A DNA stretch of 64,000 nucleotides from Catonia carolina (lineage: Eukaryota > Arthropoda > Insecta > Hemiptera > Achilidae). Numbering within the stretch: the stretch's first letter is position 1; each line of letters begins with the position of its first letter. Shown one piece after another: positions 34,725-46,570 of the stretch. The translations under genes were made by a program, and so were the position numbers. The notes beneath the pieces are model-generated. The model was not told where the DNA came from, searched no databases, and was given only the letters and a program-made list of their open reading frames with translations. The stretch lies in contig JAQMRL010000003.1 of the NCBI GenBank assembly GCA_035578175.1, forward strand, positions 88,452,469 to 88,516,468. Direction: 5' to 3'.

Positions 34725-35490
34725 TTATTATACTAGCTAAAGTGCCCGTTCTTCGAACGGTTTCCTTGGTGCCGTGGACAGTCGGTTGGGGTACCGTGTT
34801 CGATCCCTGTCAGGTCTGATATTCTGTAACTATTATTGTTATCTACTTCCTTTCAACGTCAGCATTATTATTTATGAAAAATAAATAGTTGAACGTAAAA
34901 TAAAAGCGAGATCTTGGTTTATATCAATAAGAACACCACGATGGTGACCACTATTAAGACGACTGATTCATTTTTGACAATGTGACCGAGAAAAGGTGTA
35001 TAGGGTACTGGTGGAATGGGTAGGTAGGTAACTGACTCAATGAATACGGGTTTTATCGGTGCGTAGGCCTGTGTTTATTGTTCTGTTTATTTTGTAAGTT
35101 AATATTCTAAAAATTTTGGTTTATTTTTTAAAACTGGTAATTTTTTTTTGTCATCAGTCTCTCGACTGGTTTGATGCAGTTCTCCAAGCTGTTCTATCTT
35201 GCGCAAGTCCCTCTGAACTCCCCCATGCCTTTGTGATATTAAAAAAATTCATAGCCTACTTTCATTTCGATTATGTCCAGAACCTAGATACCGAAATTCA
35301 TTGAATTTGCTTCAGTGGTTCTTGCGTGATACCGAAACATACAAACAGACAAACAGGTACACAGACAAATAGACAAACAGACAAAAATTCAGCTGAACTT
35401 ATTTTCGGTGTTTACGTGGTACACCTGGCGTAGAAACAAAATTTGGTGCATTTTGAAAAACTGTACAGACAAAATCACAATTTTATTTAT
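34725..35490 (+). repeat. Composite repeat region K, holding an S4 SINE remnant
   Basis: It begins 'tactagctaaagtgcccgtt' with the small palindrome CGTTCTTCGAACG and ends 'ttttatttatatagat'. It includes 'agtctctcgactggtttgat' (35157-35176), resembling a repeat common in insect genomes, and a short tandem of 'acagacaaac' units at 35343-35386. Limits and unity of the region are uncertain. Confidence 0.45.
34768..34900 (+). repeat. SINE S4 remnant
   Basis: 'tggtgccgtggacagtcggt' then 'gtgttcgatccctgtcaggt' matches S4 with an internal deletion. A short A-rich end follows. Confidence 0.55.
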
Positions 35491-36222
35491 ATAGATTGTG
35501 CAGTTTAAAAATTTGTACTTAAGGTAATTTTTTTGCAATATAATTTAATCCACTCCTCCTCCAAGCACGGTTTATTTTCCCTTGGGAGAATAATATTTGT
35601 GAATAAACAAATGAAAATGATCATGTTTTAATATAAATATGACACCAAAATTTAATTTAACAACTGTTTATAAAAACATTATCTCTTCCGACAAAATCCT
35701 ATCAAATTTTAAATGAATTCTAAATTTTTAATCCGCGACGTGGTTTTTATTTTATTTTTTTTAATACATAAACGATATCTTTTACATTTTTAATGATAGG
35801 TGAATTTATGGTAAAACGGTTTTCAGTTTACATTAAATTCATTTAACTTTACACAAAACGTGTAGTTGAAAGAAGAAACTTAGCAAAGCTTTTCATAAAA
35901 AAGAAAGAAAATATGAAGAAGTAATTTCAGGAAGCAAATGCAAGATTAAAGTGGAAATTATAAGGCGGAAGGATTATGAGCTTTAATATAAAGCGAAGAG
36001 AGAAAAAAACTTTGTATTTACTTTTGATAAGAACACTTAAGTCTACTACAGAGTAAACTATTTGCTCTTGAGTAAACAAAGCAAAAAAAAAATGAATGTA
36101 CTTAAAAAAATATATAAAAATAAAAATTAATTTTGATTTTACATTAATATTTGATAAACGATTAGTAAACAAGTATATTTTTTGTTAAAAATATAATTCA
36201 CGACTTTTTTAGGTAGTTGATT
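35491..36222. other. AT-rich spacer
   Basis: No recognised gene. Confidence 0.45.
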
Positions 36223-36227
36223 TAAAC

Positions 36228-36390
36228 TCGCATCAACTATAATAGGCGACTATCATGGGTTATGGAACGGGAAGCGTGGTTAAAACCCACCGTTCAACTT
36301 GTACAATTTTCAGATCCTACTCGAGAATCGAACCCACGACCTTACGGTTTGTAGGGTAGCGCGCTAACCATAACGCCATGGACGTGAAAT
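36228..36390 (-). mobile_element. tRNA-derived SINE S3
   Basis: Minus strand: A-box-like ATGGTTAGCGCGCTACC, B box GGTTCGATTCTCGAG, body, and tail GTTGATGCGAGTTTAAATCA, closely related to the tail of S2 and 28185-28335. Its head is distinct from S2. Confidence 0.8.
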
Positions 36391-36423
36391 TTTAATGACA
36401 TGCTTAGTGCAACGTGTAGAATA

Positions 36424-36509
36424 TAATGTATTATATATATTTATATATATATTATATATTATTTATAATATTTATATATATTTAGAATATAATGTATTAA
36501 TATATTTAT
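36424..36509. repeat. (TA)n-rich tract
   Basis: Imperfect TA/TTA repeats about 80 bp long, containing a 3x 'tatttata' pattern. It served as the insertion site of the family B copy that follows. Confidence 0.8.
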
Positions 36510-36901
36510 CTGCCCATAACAGACAGGTGGAATGTCAAATTATTTACACTCAATCTGTTTGTTGCAGGGCTAAAATAAATAGTTCTGTTTCTTATCATAT
36601 GGTCAGCCAATTAAATGACTGAATCATTTAAGAACAGAAGAGGTAGAGGTGTAAAAGACACTAATCAGAGTTATCTCCTCTGAAAGTAATGAATTTCATT
36701 ATACAGCCAGACCCTGTGGTGAATGAAGTGAAGGTGTCATTTGCAGAGTGGAAAATATGTGCTTCTCAGAGGGCCCGGCATGCTGATAAGTGTACTTTTC
36801 CATTCAGTGAGGAAGGCAATGGTAAACCACCTCACTCCTCGTTTTACCTTGTAAAACCTCTACAGGTTCAAACCAGCCTTTCGGCTGATGACCTAAACAA
36901 C
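36510..36901 (+). mobile_element. Family B SINE-like retroposon, full length
   Basis: It starts CTGCCCATAACAGACAGGTG and ends GATGACCTAAACAAC. An 11-bp duplication, aatatatttat, lies at 36499-36509 and 36902-36912. It is close in sequence to the copies at 19099 and 57012. The 83-codon frame from 36689 is the one shared among the better-preserved copies; its product (P-D-P-V-V-N-E-V-K-V-S-F...) matches no protein I know. Confidence 0.9.
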
Positions 36902-37074
36902 AATATATTTATTTTATTCATAACATACTCATTTGAATGATTATACTTATCCATTTGGCTGAATGAAACATAATGTTGAATCGACAATGCATAAGAAAGA
37001 CCAGGGAATTCCCGTATTTAAAACATTGGTATTTATTAATTAGTTAATAAGCTACATTTAAGTATTTTTAGCTT

Positions 37075-37310
37075 CCGTTATCGGGAACTGATCTGCAACC
37101 ACCCGATCGGTGATTTTGCTGCACTTTTGACTAGCAGTAGACGTGAGTTTAATAAGGGACCTTCAGTAGAATTTGTCTATGCAAGGCTATCATGAGATGT
37201 TTGTTAAATCAAATTGTTCGCCAAACCGATGTTTCTTAACAATTAGTAAACTAGTGATCTACTAGTGACTGACTGAGAAAAGCCCAAAAGTCATTCTTAC
37301 CAAATGGTCT
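37075..37310 (+). repeat. Repeat family D copy, diverged
   Basis: Same order of motifs as 55455-55705: 'ttatcgggaactg', 'gatcggtgattttgctg', 'agtagaatttg', 'cgccaaaccgatgt', 'tgactgactgagaaaagccc'. Weaker identity than the other two copies share. Confidence 0.55.
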
Positions 37311-37314
37311 AATT

Positions 37315-38578
37315 TCTAAATGAGAAAAAACTAATTTTTGTCGTACCGTATGGCTCAGTTAATCAAAAATTATCGCACTGGTCTTAGATGTGAATATCCC
37401 TTATCGGATATTGGTAATCTTAACAGGAATTATTACTTTTCACACTAATAACCTTAACAGTTCAATAAAGGAGCAATCTCGCAGATTTTTTTGCAGGAAA
37501 GATGTTCTTTGTCTTCCTACTCTCCACTCCCGTTCTATTTTCCCTAAATAATAATCAACTGCAGGAGATAGAAATTTCTGTCCATAGATAACATCTCCGA
37601 AATATTATAGTTTTCATCCCTATCGTGTTTCAAATTTTACTCTTTATGTACCTAATGTAAAACTCCCTCATTCGTCCTTTTCTCCGTATATGATATCCTT
37701 AACAATCAATACTATAATTCGAAAGCTTAAGGAGGGGTCCAACGTCCTATCTCCACCATGTTAATTTTGACCCTTTTTCTCACGAATGGTTAGAGATAAT
37801 TACTCTAAATTTTCAACACATATTTATCAAAATATTTATTGTAAATTTTAACACATTCGTTTGTTGGTACGATCATTTTTAAAAAAATAAACAAAAATAC
37901 ATTGTGTATTCCATATTTCACATTAAAAAAAATGAGTAATAACACAGAAACTGACAAACCCTTGTGTTAAAAGCTTTCAAACATATCTATACTCAATTTC
38001 ACATTCAGAACGCAGTACAGCTCTTACGAGAAACCGCTGTGTTATCAGGCGAACATAAAACAACAACCTTCTTCCGCCGATACCATCCGAAGGTCACGGG
38101 CAAAAATATTTGGAGTTTCGCTTACCACGCTCTAACATGCTCATTTTTACTCAAAAATTCTGAAAGAAAATACTTTCGCTTCCTACTGAATCGTATTTGA
38201 TTACGCTGCAAATGTCATTATTATTATACTCTGATAGTTAGATAAGAGACCGTAGGTACGTATAAGAGGAAGGGGTATGAAATCTTTCTCTTCGTCACCT
38301 TCACTGTCGGACCAGGGGAGTTTTATTACCATTTTTAGACTAAATTTAAATTTAAAGATTTACTAAGATTTAAACAATAACTATTCTTTACTTTAAAATA
38401 AAAACAATTCCAATACTTTAATAATTTGTCGGTACCTGATCTTTAAAATGATACAAAAAATTAAGTTTGTTTTCGTGTTACGTCATTCAATTAGGAGTTT
38501 GTAAACGAAAACGTGTAGTAGCGCTCAAACTCCCATATGAAATACATTGCTCATGAATTTCCCGTACTGCATTCTGAA
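37315..38578. other. AT-rich spacer
   Basis: No gene recognised. A 78-codon frame at 37964-38200 has no identifiable motif. Confidence 0.4.
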
Positions 38579-39830
38579 CATGAAATTAACAATAGTGATA
38601 TTCATACTAAATTTCAAGAAATTATCCTTGCCCATTCCTGAGAAAACGAGTCTTTTGTTTTTAAAAAATTACTTTTTCGGTAAAACGTATTTCCAAAAAT
38701 AATGAACACTAAATATTGCTTCCTGTGATATGACACTAATGTATAAAAAATGGCATACGTCAAAAACTTCGCATCATATTTTAATAAATTACACCTTAAA
38801 TTAAACACTTTACATTAAACATTACATTTACACTTCTGATCTTCCACAAAATGACAACACTACAGTGGCAACATTTGCCGACGACACAGCCATTCAGGCA
38901 ATACACGAAGATGCACAAATTGCATCTCATAACTTGCAGCAACACTTAGACAGCGTACAAAATTGGCAAAAAAGTGGCGTATAAAAACAAATGAACACAA
39001 GAGTCTGCACGTCACATTTACACTAAAACGGGAAACATGTTCACCAGTGTTTTTTAACAACGTACAAATTCCACAATCCGATACGGCAAAATATCGTGGC
39101 CTCCACCTGGACAGGCGTCTAACATGGAGGACTCACATATGGAACAAACGAAAACAGTTAAATCTTAAACACCAACAGCTGTATTGGATGCTTAATGGAA
39201 AATCCAAATTATCGGCACAAAACAAATTGTTACTTTATAAAACTGTACTTAAACCTGTGTGGACATATGGGATACAACTCTGGGGCACAGCAAGTCACAG
39301 AAACATCGAAATAATTCAACGGTTTCAGTCAAAAATACTTCGAAACATCATGGACTCACCTTGGTACATATCCAACACTATATTGCACAGAGACACGAAC
39401 ACTCCCACGGTACACGAAGCTATACAGAAATTTTGCACCAGTTACCAAACAAGACTTGAAAATCATCAGAATCCAGAAGCCATCAATCTCCTAGACAACA
39501 GTGGAACACACAGAAGACTATGCAAACTACACCCTACAGATTTATTTTAATATGTGATTGTGTAATTTATTTTACATTCCTGGCAAGATCAATTCAACAA
39601 AATGGGAATTTTATAGAGTAATACCAAGGGGTATTACTTACTCAAGATTTATACTTACAACACATCTACTCATTGTTCTATGAGAGCAGATCGTAGATTT
39701 AGTTATTAAAAAAAAAAAAAAAAAAAATTAAACACAAAAACTAAATATAATAATATAATTCTAAAAAAACGAAATTTGAAAATTTTCACAAAAATTAGAT
39801 TGAGACCACCCCCTTAATCGATGTGGCATT
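38579..39830. repeat. Repeat family G, split by a LINE insertion
   Basis: 38600-38808 ('gcccattcctgagaaaacga', 'gcttcctgtg..atgacact') and 39725-39820 ('attaaacacaaaaactaaat', 'aattagattgagaccacccc') are contiguous in the uninterrupted copy at 57430-57890. The filled site shows that the LINE between them is a later insertion. Confidence 0.8.
38809..39724 (+). pseudogene. Jockey-like LINE, 5'-truncated, with poly(A) and target duplication
   Basis: The insertion is flanked by aaattaaacac (38798-38808 and 39725-39735, junction ambiguous within the A-run) and ends in a 20-A tract. The coding part opens in the RT palm: TTVATFADDTAIQAIHEDAQ with FADD at 38874-38885. A one-base loss in an A-run at ~38967-38972 moves the frame; it then stays open for 195 codons (38963-39550) covering AKYRGLHLDRRLTWRTHI, KLLLYKTVLKPVWTYGIQLW and GTASHRNIEIIQRFQSKILR to the natural stop. 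L-x-Y-K-x-x-L-x-P-x-W-x-Y-G-x-x-L-W-G is a hallmark of jockey-clade thumbs. The endonuclease, ORF1 and early RT blocks are absent. With only one frameshift it is the youngest LINE here. Confidence 0.92.
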
Positions 39831-39835
39831 AAGTT

Positions 39836-41050
39836 TATACATTCAAGTATTCACTGCATAATGTATAGAGTACACCCTGTCTAACAGAAATTTATAATTG
39901 CTACGCCATCGTTAACAATAGAAGGCATCAATTAATTACAGGAAAAATTAATGAAATAATTGCTCTTAGTTTCCCCAGAAAACCTTCAAATTAAATTTAT
40001 ACTATGAAAGAACTACGAAAAATAACTTCCTACATTTTTAACAAACCCAAATCACACGTTTGTTACACACCAAATGTGGGTGAACTTAAATCATATGATT
40101 TTAAAGTGAGTCTTATTTATTTTCAGTCGCAACAAGAACGGTTACTTTTATGAAAACATTGGGTTTGGGAAATTCTACTTACATAGCTAATTATGTTAGG
40201 GAAATTCCAAACGATCAGGAGATGAACTTAACACTTCCGCTTAAAAATCAAGAATACTTCGACTGAACTAAACACTTGGTCAATCTCATTATTTCCTATA
40301 CTGTTTACACATCATTCTATTTGGAAATTCCATAGGAAAAAGATGATCATTTTATTTCTACCATGCTGCATTCAAGTAATAATATTAAATGTGTACATTT
40401 TTTTATATAGGTTTTTTATTCCATTAACCTTTCTTCCGATTTCCGTAAATATTGGGGAACCGACATATGGGCCACCCTGTATTTGTAATTAAATAATATA
40501 GTATTTGTACGTAGTAATTCTACAAGAATGATGGTTTATAATAAAAAATAATCCTAATACAACTTGATAAAAATTAAAAACAAAGCCGTTTCATTTTGCA
40601 ATTAAAGTTAACTTTTGTATTTAAGTTTCAACAGAAATAATTGAGATTGTTAGAACAATCTGTGTCTGAACAAACTATCGTTTTCAATTTAAAACCACCG
40701 AGTTGAAACAGAAAATTTTTAACAGTTGCAAGGAAATAAAACCGTATACCACATTTAACAATCACTATTAAAGAAAAACGTTTATTGAAATAAAAACTTC
40801 AAAACATACTGAAATGATTTTAAATTTACATTTAATAAATTTAAATTAAGGCCTAATATTAAAAAAAACTTACTTCAATTGAAAACATACGTTACTCTCT
40901 TATCAGTAATAACTTCTTTAAAATTCTATATGCATTACTAACTTAGGATATTCGTTTTATGTAATTCTCGAAATGTACCAACCTTGGAACCTAAAATTAT
41001 TATAAACATTTTGTGAAATTTGTTTCCTGAAATATAAAAGTATAATTTAG
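39836..41050. other. AT-rich spacer
   Basis: No gene recognised. 'gggccaccctgtatttg' at 40470-40486 resembles a MITE terminus, but no partner end was found. Confidence 0.4.
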
Positions 41051-41055
41051 TGTTT

Positions 41056-42076
41056 TTTCTTCGTACTTTCTCTTCCCCTATAACAATTTATAAAGAAGAA
41101 AAGTGTTGTTTCAATCGATTTTACGAAATCGAGTTTCACCGGATACGCACATTTTCAGGCCCCCTTAACTCAAAAAATTTGTTTTTAAGCGATTGGTCTA
41201 TGTATTATGTTTGTGAATGTGTGAACAAAATATCTCATTAATGGAGTACCGTACGAAGTTGAAATTTTAAACCTAAGTTAAGGGATACGGGGGATGCGAC
41301 ACGAAGATTTTTATTAAAATCGGTCAACCAGAAGTAGTACCTAGTTAATTAATGCGATATTTCAATTTTTGTGATTTACTCAAAAACTGGTTCTACGATT
41401 TTTTTTAAAATCACCGCATTTACAAAATTAAAATGTTCTACAAGATGGGGTAAACGTCTGCTGAAACTCTTACGGGGTTATGCTCTCGTGGTAAACATTT
41501 CTTTTAAAGATTGCGGCCTTAATGCATATTAAAGGGGAAATTTGTAAAATAATTTAAGTTATCGGAAATTAAAAAACCTACATGATACAACTTTTGTTCC
41601 AACATTTTTTCTACAACACTAAGTTTAGCGTCAATAAATGGTTTTCTTTATTTTGCTCATCAAAATCGGTAAACGACAGCACATGCCCCCCAAGAATTTC
41701 ATCAGACCTGACGCTCACCCTATCTTGTATACCTTAAGAAATGTAGTAAGTAAGCCGATTTACAAAAAAATCGTAGGACCCGTTTTTAAGAAAATAGCAA
41801 ATAATGAAAAATCGCACGAATAAATAATTACTTCCGGTTGACAGATTTTGATGAATATGTTCATGTCGAGTCCCGTGTTTACGTTCTACGTTTCAACTTC
41901 TTACGCTATTCCGTTCTTGAGATATTTTGGTTACACACAGACTAATAGCTAAAAACATGGTTTTTTAGGTTTAGGAGGCCTGAAAACGTGTGAAAACTCG
42001 ATTTCGAAAAAATGACATGAAAAAAATAATTTCCTTCCCTATACATATATTCAGACAGGGCAAGAGAATGTAAAAA
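41056..42076. mobile_element. Family A foldback derivative
   Basis: 41056-41675 is a family A 5' half on the plus strand (actttctcttcccctataac start). From ~41676 the sequence turns around and runs out on the minus strand through the same landmarks to a second 5' terminus (cagggcaagagaatgtaaa). Both ends are therefore 5' ends and the 3' hairpin end is missing. A TG/AC tract is nearly lost in both arms. Arms are clearly diverged, so the event is old. Confidence 0.8.
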
Positions 42077-42149
42077 TTAAAATCTATGTGGAAAATACTA
42101 CAAAAACCGTAATGAATGAGTTCAGTCAAGAGCCATTTTGAACAGTTTT

Positions 42150-43150
42150 TTACTTTCTCTTGCCTATATGAATATATAGGAAGGAAAGTATTGTTTTCAT
42201 GTCGATTTTTCAAAATCGAGTTTTCACCGGATCTACACGTATTCAGACCCTTTGAACTCAAAAAACATATTTTTAGCGATTGGTCTGTGTGTGTGTGTGT
42301 GTGTATGTGTGTGTGTGTGTGTGTGTATGTGTGTGTGTGTGTGTGTGTGTGGTGAGGGGGTGCGTGTGTGTGTGAACAGAATATCTCGAGAACGGAACAT
42401 CGTACGAACTTGAGACTTGAAACTTAAGTTAGATACTACTACTGGACCCGACACGAACATTTTCATCAAAATCGGTCAACCGAAAGTAGTAGTTTAAACG
42501 TGTCATTTTTCCCTTTTTTGCGAGTTTCTCAAAAACGGCTCCTACGATTTTTTTAAAATCGCCTCATTTACTATATTTTTTATGCTCTACAAGATAGGGT
42601 AGGCGCCATGTCTGCTGAAATTCTTGGTGAGGTAGTTTCCTTGTAAAAAAATTGTTTTTTAAGATTGCTTTAATATGCATTTTAGCGCAAACATGTCTCT
42701 AGTAAAAGTTTTAGAGAATTTAAAATTCTACAACTTTTATTTCAAACATTTTTTTATAACGCTTAGTTTGGTGGTAATTAGCGATTTTCTGTTTTTTTCT
42801 CACGACGTGTAAAAAAAAATCGATATTTTTAAAGATTTCAGCCTTATTATGCATTTTACGACAAAAAAGTATAATCAAATTATAGGAAATAGAAAGATCT
42901 ACAGCTTCTATTTGCAGCATTTTTCTCTACAGAATCTAGTTTAGCGTGAAAGAGTGATTTTCCGTATTTTTAAGCCAAACTGAGGTTGAGTTTCATTTTG
43001 CGTCTTTCACTCATGATTAAAATTAAGTTATGTTTATTGAGGTTAGGTTTTTGTTTATTTCTAATGTTTTATTACTAATGTTAGGTTATATTGTTCATTA
43101 TTTGCATTTGCAAGAGAAAGTTGTGTGAGTGTTTCACACCAGATTTTTTT
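42150..43150 (+). mobile_element. Family A element, complete, with the longest TG tract
   Basis: About 1.0 kb from ttttttactttctcttgcct to caagagaaagttgtgtgagt, the complete hairpin gtgtgagtgtttcacac and a T8 run. All core modules are present. It is the best reference copy for the termini. Confidence 0.92.
42286..42374. repeat. (TG)n microsatellite inside family A
   Basis: About 65 bp of near-pure TG, then GGTGAGGGGG and a second short TG block. The Thr/His and Val/Cys frames that cross it on the two strands are artefacts. Confidence 0.92.
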
Positions 43151-43980
43151 TGCAAATATTAATAGAGTACCGAAAATACTCATTAAATTCTTCATGAATT
43201 GTACCTGAGCCAAAGATTACAGTAGTCTTCGAATAATTTACTATATAAAATTAGAATTAAGGGGTACGAAATTACTATATTAATTAATTTTAAGTGCCAT
43301 TGAATATCATAACAATACAGCAGATAAAGTACGTCACGTAGTATATAAACATAACAAAATCTTTCACGTGAATGAAATGCAAATTAATATACGATAGTCT
43401 GACATTACCTGTAATAGATATTGATTGCAAGATAATACGTTCTCCAAAATTACAGAATAGAACATTAAGGAAGACGAAAATGGGAAACAATAAGTAATGT
43501 AAAACGGCGCTACTGAGGTTGGTGAACTGAAACGCTACAATATTTTAATAAATAGCATAAAATTGAAGACGTTGCTCAAGTTATATAAGCACATCACGTT
43601 ATCATCCAGTACTATCTTCTAGTGTGTCGTGTCGTAGAGTTTAATTTAACGATTTTACGCCCTTCTCCTATCTACGTGTTTGATAATGATGATAACCTAG
43701 TTTAATTTTATGCCAACCAGGTAATGTGTTACACAAGACTTTATATAAATAAATATTTAAATTTAAAAAATATTTAATACTATCTACTAATCACAATATA
43801 ATAATCCGGTGTGAACCACCACAAAACGAAGTAAGAAGAAGAAGAAGAAAAAACGAAGTTCGAAAACAATATTTTTTGTTTGAAAACAATTCTTTATTTT
43901 CAAAAAAATCAGAACGATATATTTCTTGATATAGTTTAATAAAACATATTGAGCAATGTTACAAAATAATCACATTTCTT
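43151..43980. other. AT-rich spacer
   Basis: No gene recognised. 'aatccggtgtgaaccacca' at 43803 faintly resembles a family A end. Confidence 0.4.
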
Positions 43981-43984
43981 ACCG

Positions 43985-44550
43985 ATTGCAATGGGAAAAC
44001 ATATGGAAAATTTCGAACAGAAGCTAAATTAAGCATTTTAGGAAAAACGCTTGAAATACAACTTGTAGGTTTTTAATTTTCTACAGATACGCTTATATAC
44101 ATAACGAAAATTACAGACTGACGCTAAATTAAGCAGTTTACGAAACAACGCTTGAAATACAACTTGTAGGTTTTCATTTTCTACAAATTTGATCATATAC
44201 ATACGGAAAATTACGAACTGACGCTAAATTAGCGTTTTAGGAAAAAAGCGCTTGAAATACAACTTGTAGGTTTTCAATTTTAAACAACTTTGATAATATA
44301 CATATGGAAAATTACGAACTGACGCTAAATTAAGCATTTCAGGAAAAAAGCGCTTGAAATACAACTTGTAGGTTATTAATTTTTCACATTTTTGATTATA
44401 TACACTTTTGCCCTAAAACGCACATTAAGACCGTAATTTTAAAAAAAATATTTTTTACTGTAAGAGTATAGTCACCACACGAATTTCCTCAGACATCCCG
44501 CTTACCCCATCTTATAGAACATAGAATGTAGTAAATGAGACGATTTTCTT
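43985..44550 (-). repeat. Family A fragment with a ~101-bp module in four tandem copies
   Basis: The phrase aacttgtagg recurs at 44060, 44161, 44261 and 44363, spacing 100-102 bp, each with 'cgaactgacgctaaatta' and 'gcgcttgaaataca'. Ordinary A copies have two related modules. The flanking wording to 44550 is normal family A. No ends are present. Confidence 0.85.
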
Positions 44551-44805
44551 CCCAGTCGTCGGGGACGGTTTGGAAGGGGTGGAGATAAGAAGAGCTCACG
44601 ACAGGAAATCTTGGAAGGAACTGGAAGAGGTCTATATCCAGCATTAGATGGAGATAGGCTATAGAAGAAGAAGAAGAAGACATTAACATGACATGACAGA
44701 GCAAATATGATTTAAGAAAAGTCTGTAACTGACCTTCAAAGGATGGATAAACGTAAAAAGAACCTAACATTCAGCAACAAAATTTAAACACCTAGTGTCA
44801 GCAGT

Positions 44806-45543
44806 TTTTTACTTTCTTTTGCCCAAAACGAAGGTATAAAGTTAAGGAAGTATCTATAAATATAGGAAATGTATTTCCTTCCTATAGGAAAAAAATATTG
44901 TTTTTATGTCGATTTTTCACCGGATATTTCAGGCCCCTGAACCTAAAGAACATGTTTTTAGCGATTGGTATGTGAGAGAACAAATATCTCAAGAACGAAA
45001 TATCGTATGAACTTGAAACTGAAGGTAGGTAGCCTACTACTACGGGACCCGACACAAATATTTTTTATCAAAATCGGTTCACCGAAAGTACAGTAGTTGT
45101 TAAAAGTGCGATTTTTCACTTTTTTGTAATTTTCTCAAATATTTTTTTAAAAATTACCTCATTTGCAATTTTTTATGTTCTACAAGATTGGAAAGCCTGT
45201 GCTCTCGAGGTAAAAAATAATTTTTTAAAGATTCAAAATTATAGAACTTTAAAAGATTTACAACATTTTTTTCTACTTTGCTTAGTTTAGGTATAGAAAT
45301 GGGAAAATTGTATACGAAACTAATGGGCCGAACAAAAGTGTACATAAACAAGCATTTTAAGCATTTTTCTACAGTGCTTAGTTTAGCGTCGATTAATGAC
45401 GTTCGGTATATTTAAGTACAGTAATGCAAAGGTTGATTTTAATTTTGCGTCATTCACTCATGATTAAACATAGGTTATATAGGCCTATTTTATTATTTAC
45501 ACTGGCAAGAGAAATCATGTGAGTGTTCACACCAGATTTTTTT
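44806..45543 (+). mobile_element. Family A element, complete ends, internally shortened
   Basis: It starts ttttttactttcttttgccc and ends ggcaagagaaatcatgtgag, tgttcacaccag and a T-run. About 740 bp; it lacks most of the TG tract (only 'ggtatgtgagagaac') and part of a core module. Confidence 0.82.
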
Positions 45544-45544
45544 T

Positions 45545-46570
45545 ATTAAAGTTTTTCTAAAATTAACTATTAGCGGCATACAGATAGGCTTGCCTAGTAG
45601 CCTTGGTAAGTAATAATCACGTTACATTATTGGAATGTACTGTTTAACAACCAAATGTTAATTTTAAAAATGTTATATTCACCTCATTTCCATCTTATTG
45701 TAACAAATTACCGAACAATTTAAATCATTATTTGTCAATGAGAAATCATTATCATTCAATAGGAAGGAAGTTAACAATGCCGGGCGTTTAACGGAGACGA
45801 TACATGATATCTAATAATAGAACTGCTGAATTAATTCCGACAGACATATCAAATGTTTCTGAAATAAAACCTTAAATTGTAAAATTTCAAGTACATAGTT
45901 TAATATTTATAATTATTTAAATCTAGAGCCATCAGCTAGAAAAATTGTTTATATTTTTCTATGACGAACAACAATATAGAAAACCAAGCGCATCCAAACT
46001 TCACGGTTAATTGAATAACAAATAATGTAAACTGGCATTCTGCCAAACACAGTTTTCAATTTAATACCAAAAGATAAACGAATACGCTTTTAGGACGCAT
46101 CTACAAAATTTTCACAGCTGCAAACTAATATTCAATATTTTAGGCTTACTTAACTATAAGAATGAAACTTCTGTAACTATTACTAAAAACATTTAAAATT
46201 AGTTTTTTAAAACAGCTCGAAGAGGTTTCCGAAAATTTCCAGTTCATTAACTTTTTATTGTAGATAAGACAGAAAATTAAAAACAAAACAGTAAAAGTAA
46301 AATACATAAGAGAACAAAAAATACAAAAAGAAACAAATGAGTAACTTAAAAGAATTTTTTGATAAACGATTTAAATCTTTCTCCACAATTGATGGTTGAA
46401 CTAAATTATGAGAAACCATTCTGTCATGAAACTACACCAAAAATAGCGGCGTAGCCTATTCGAATTTTTTCATCCTTAATCATATTTAACAATGAGTACT
46501 TATATCATTTCTTCGACCAGATTTTCGTCTATCTTCAATTTTCAAGAAAGAAAATATTATTTTCCCTCTT
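45545..46570. other. AT-rich spacer
   Basis: No gene or shared repeat recognised. Confidence 0.4.

Noticed and set aside
40400..40490. MITE end 'gggccaccctgtatt'
   Set aside because: No matching inverted end was found within the next few kilobases.
42233..42469. Thr/His-rich and Cys/Val-rich open frames on both strands
   Set aside because: They are translations of the (TG)n/(AC)n tract in family A; similar frames appear wherever the tract is long (11518-11796, 50877-51135).
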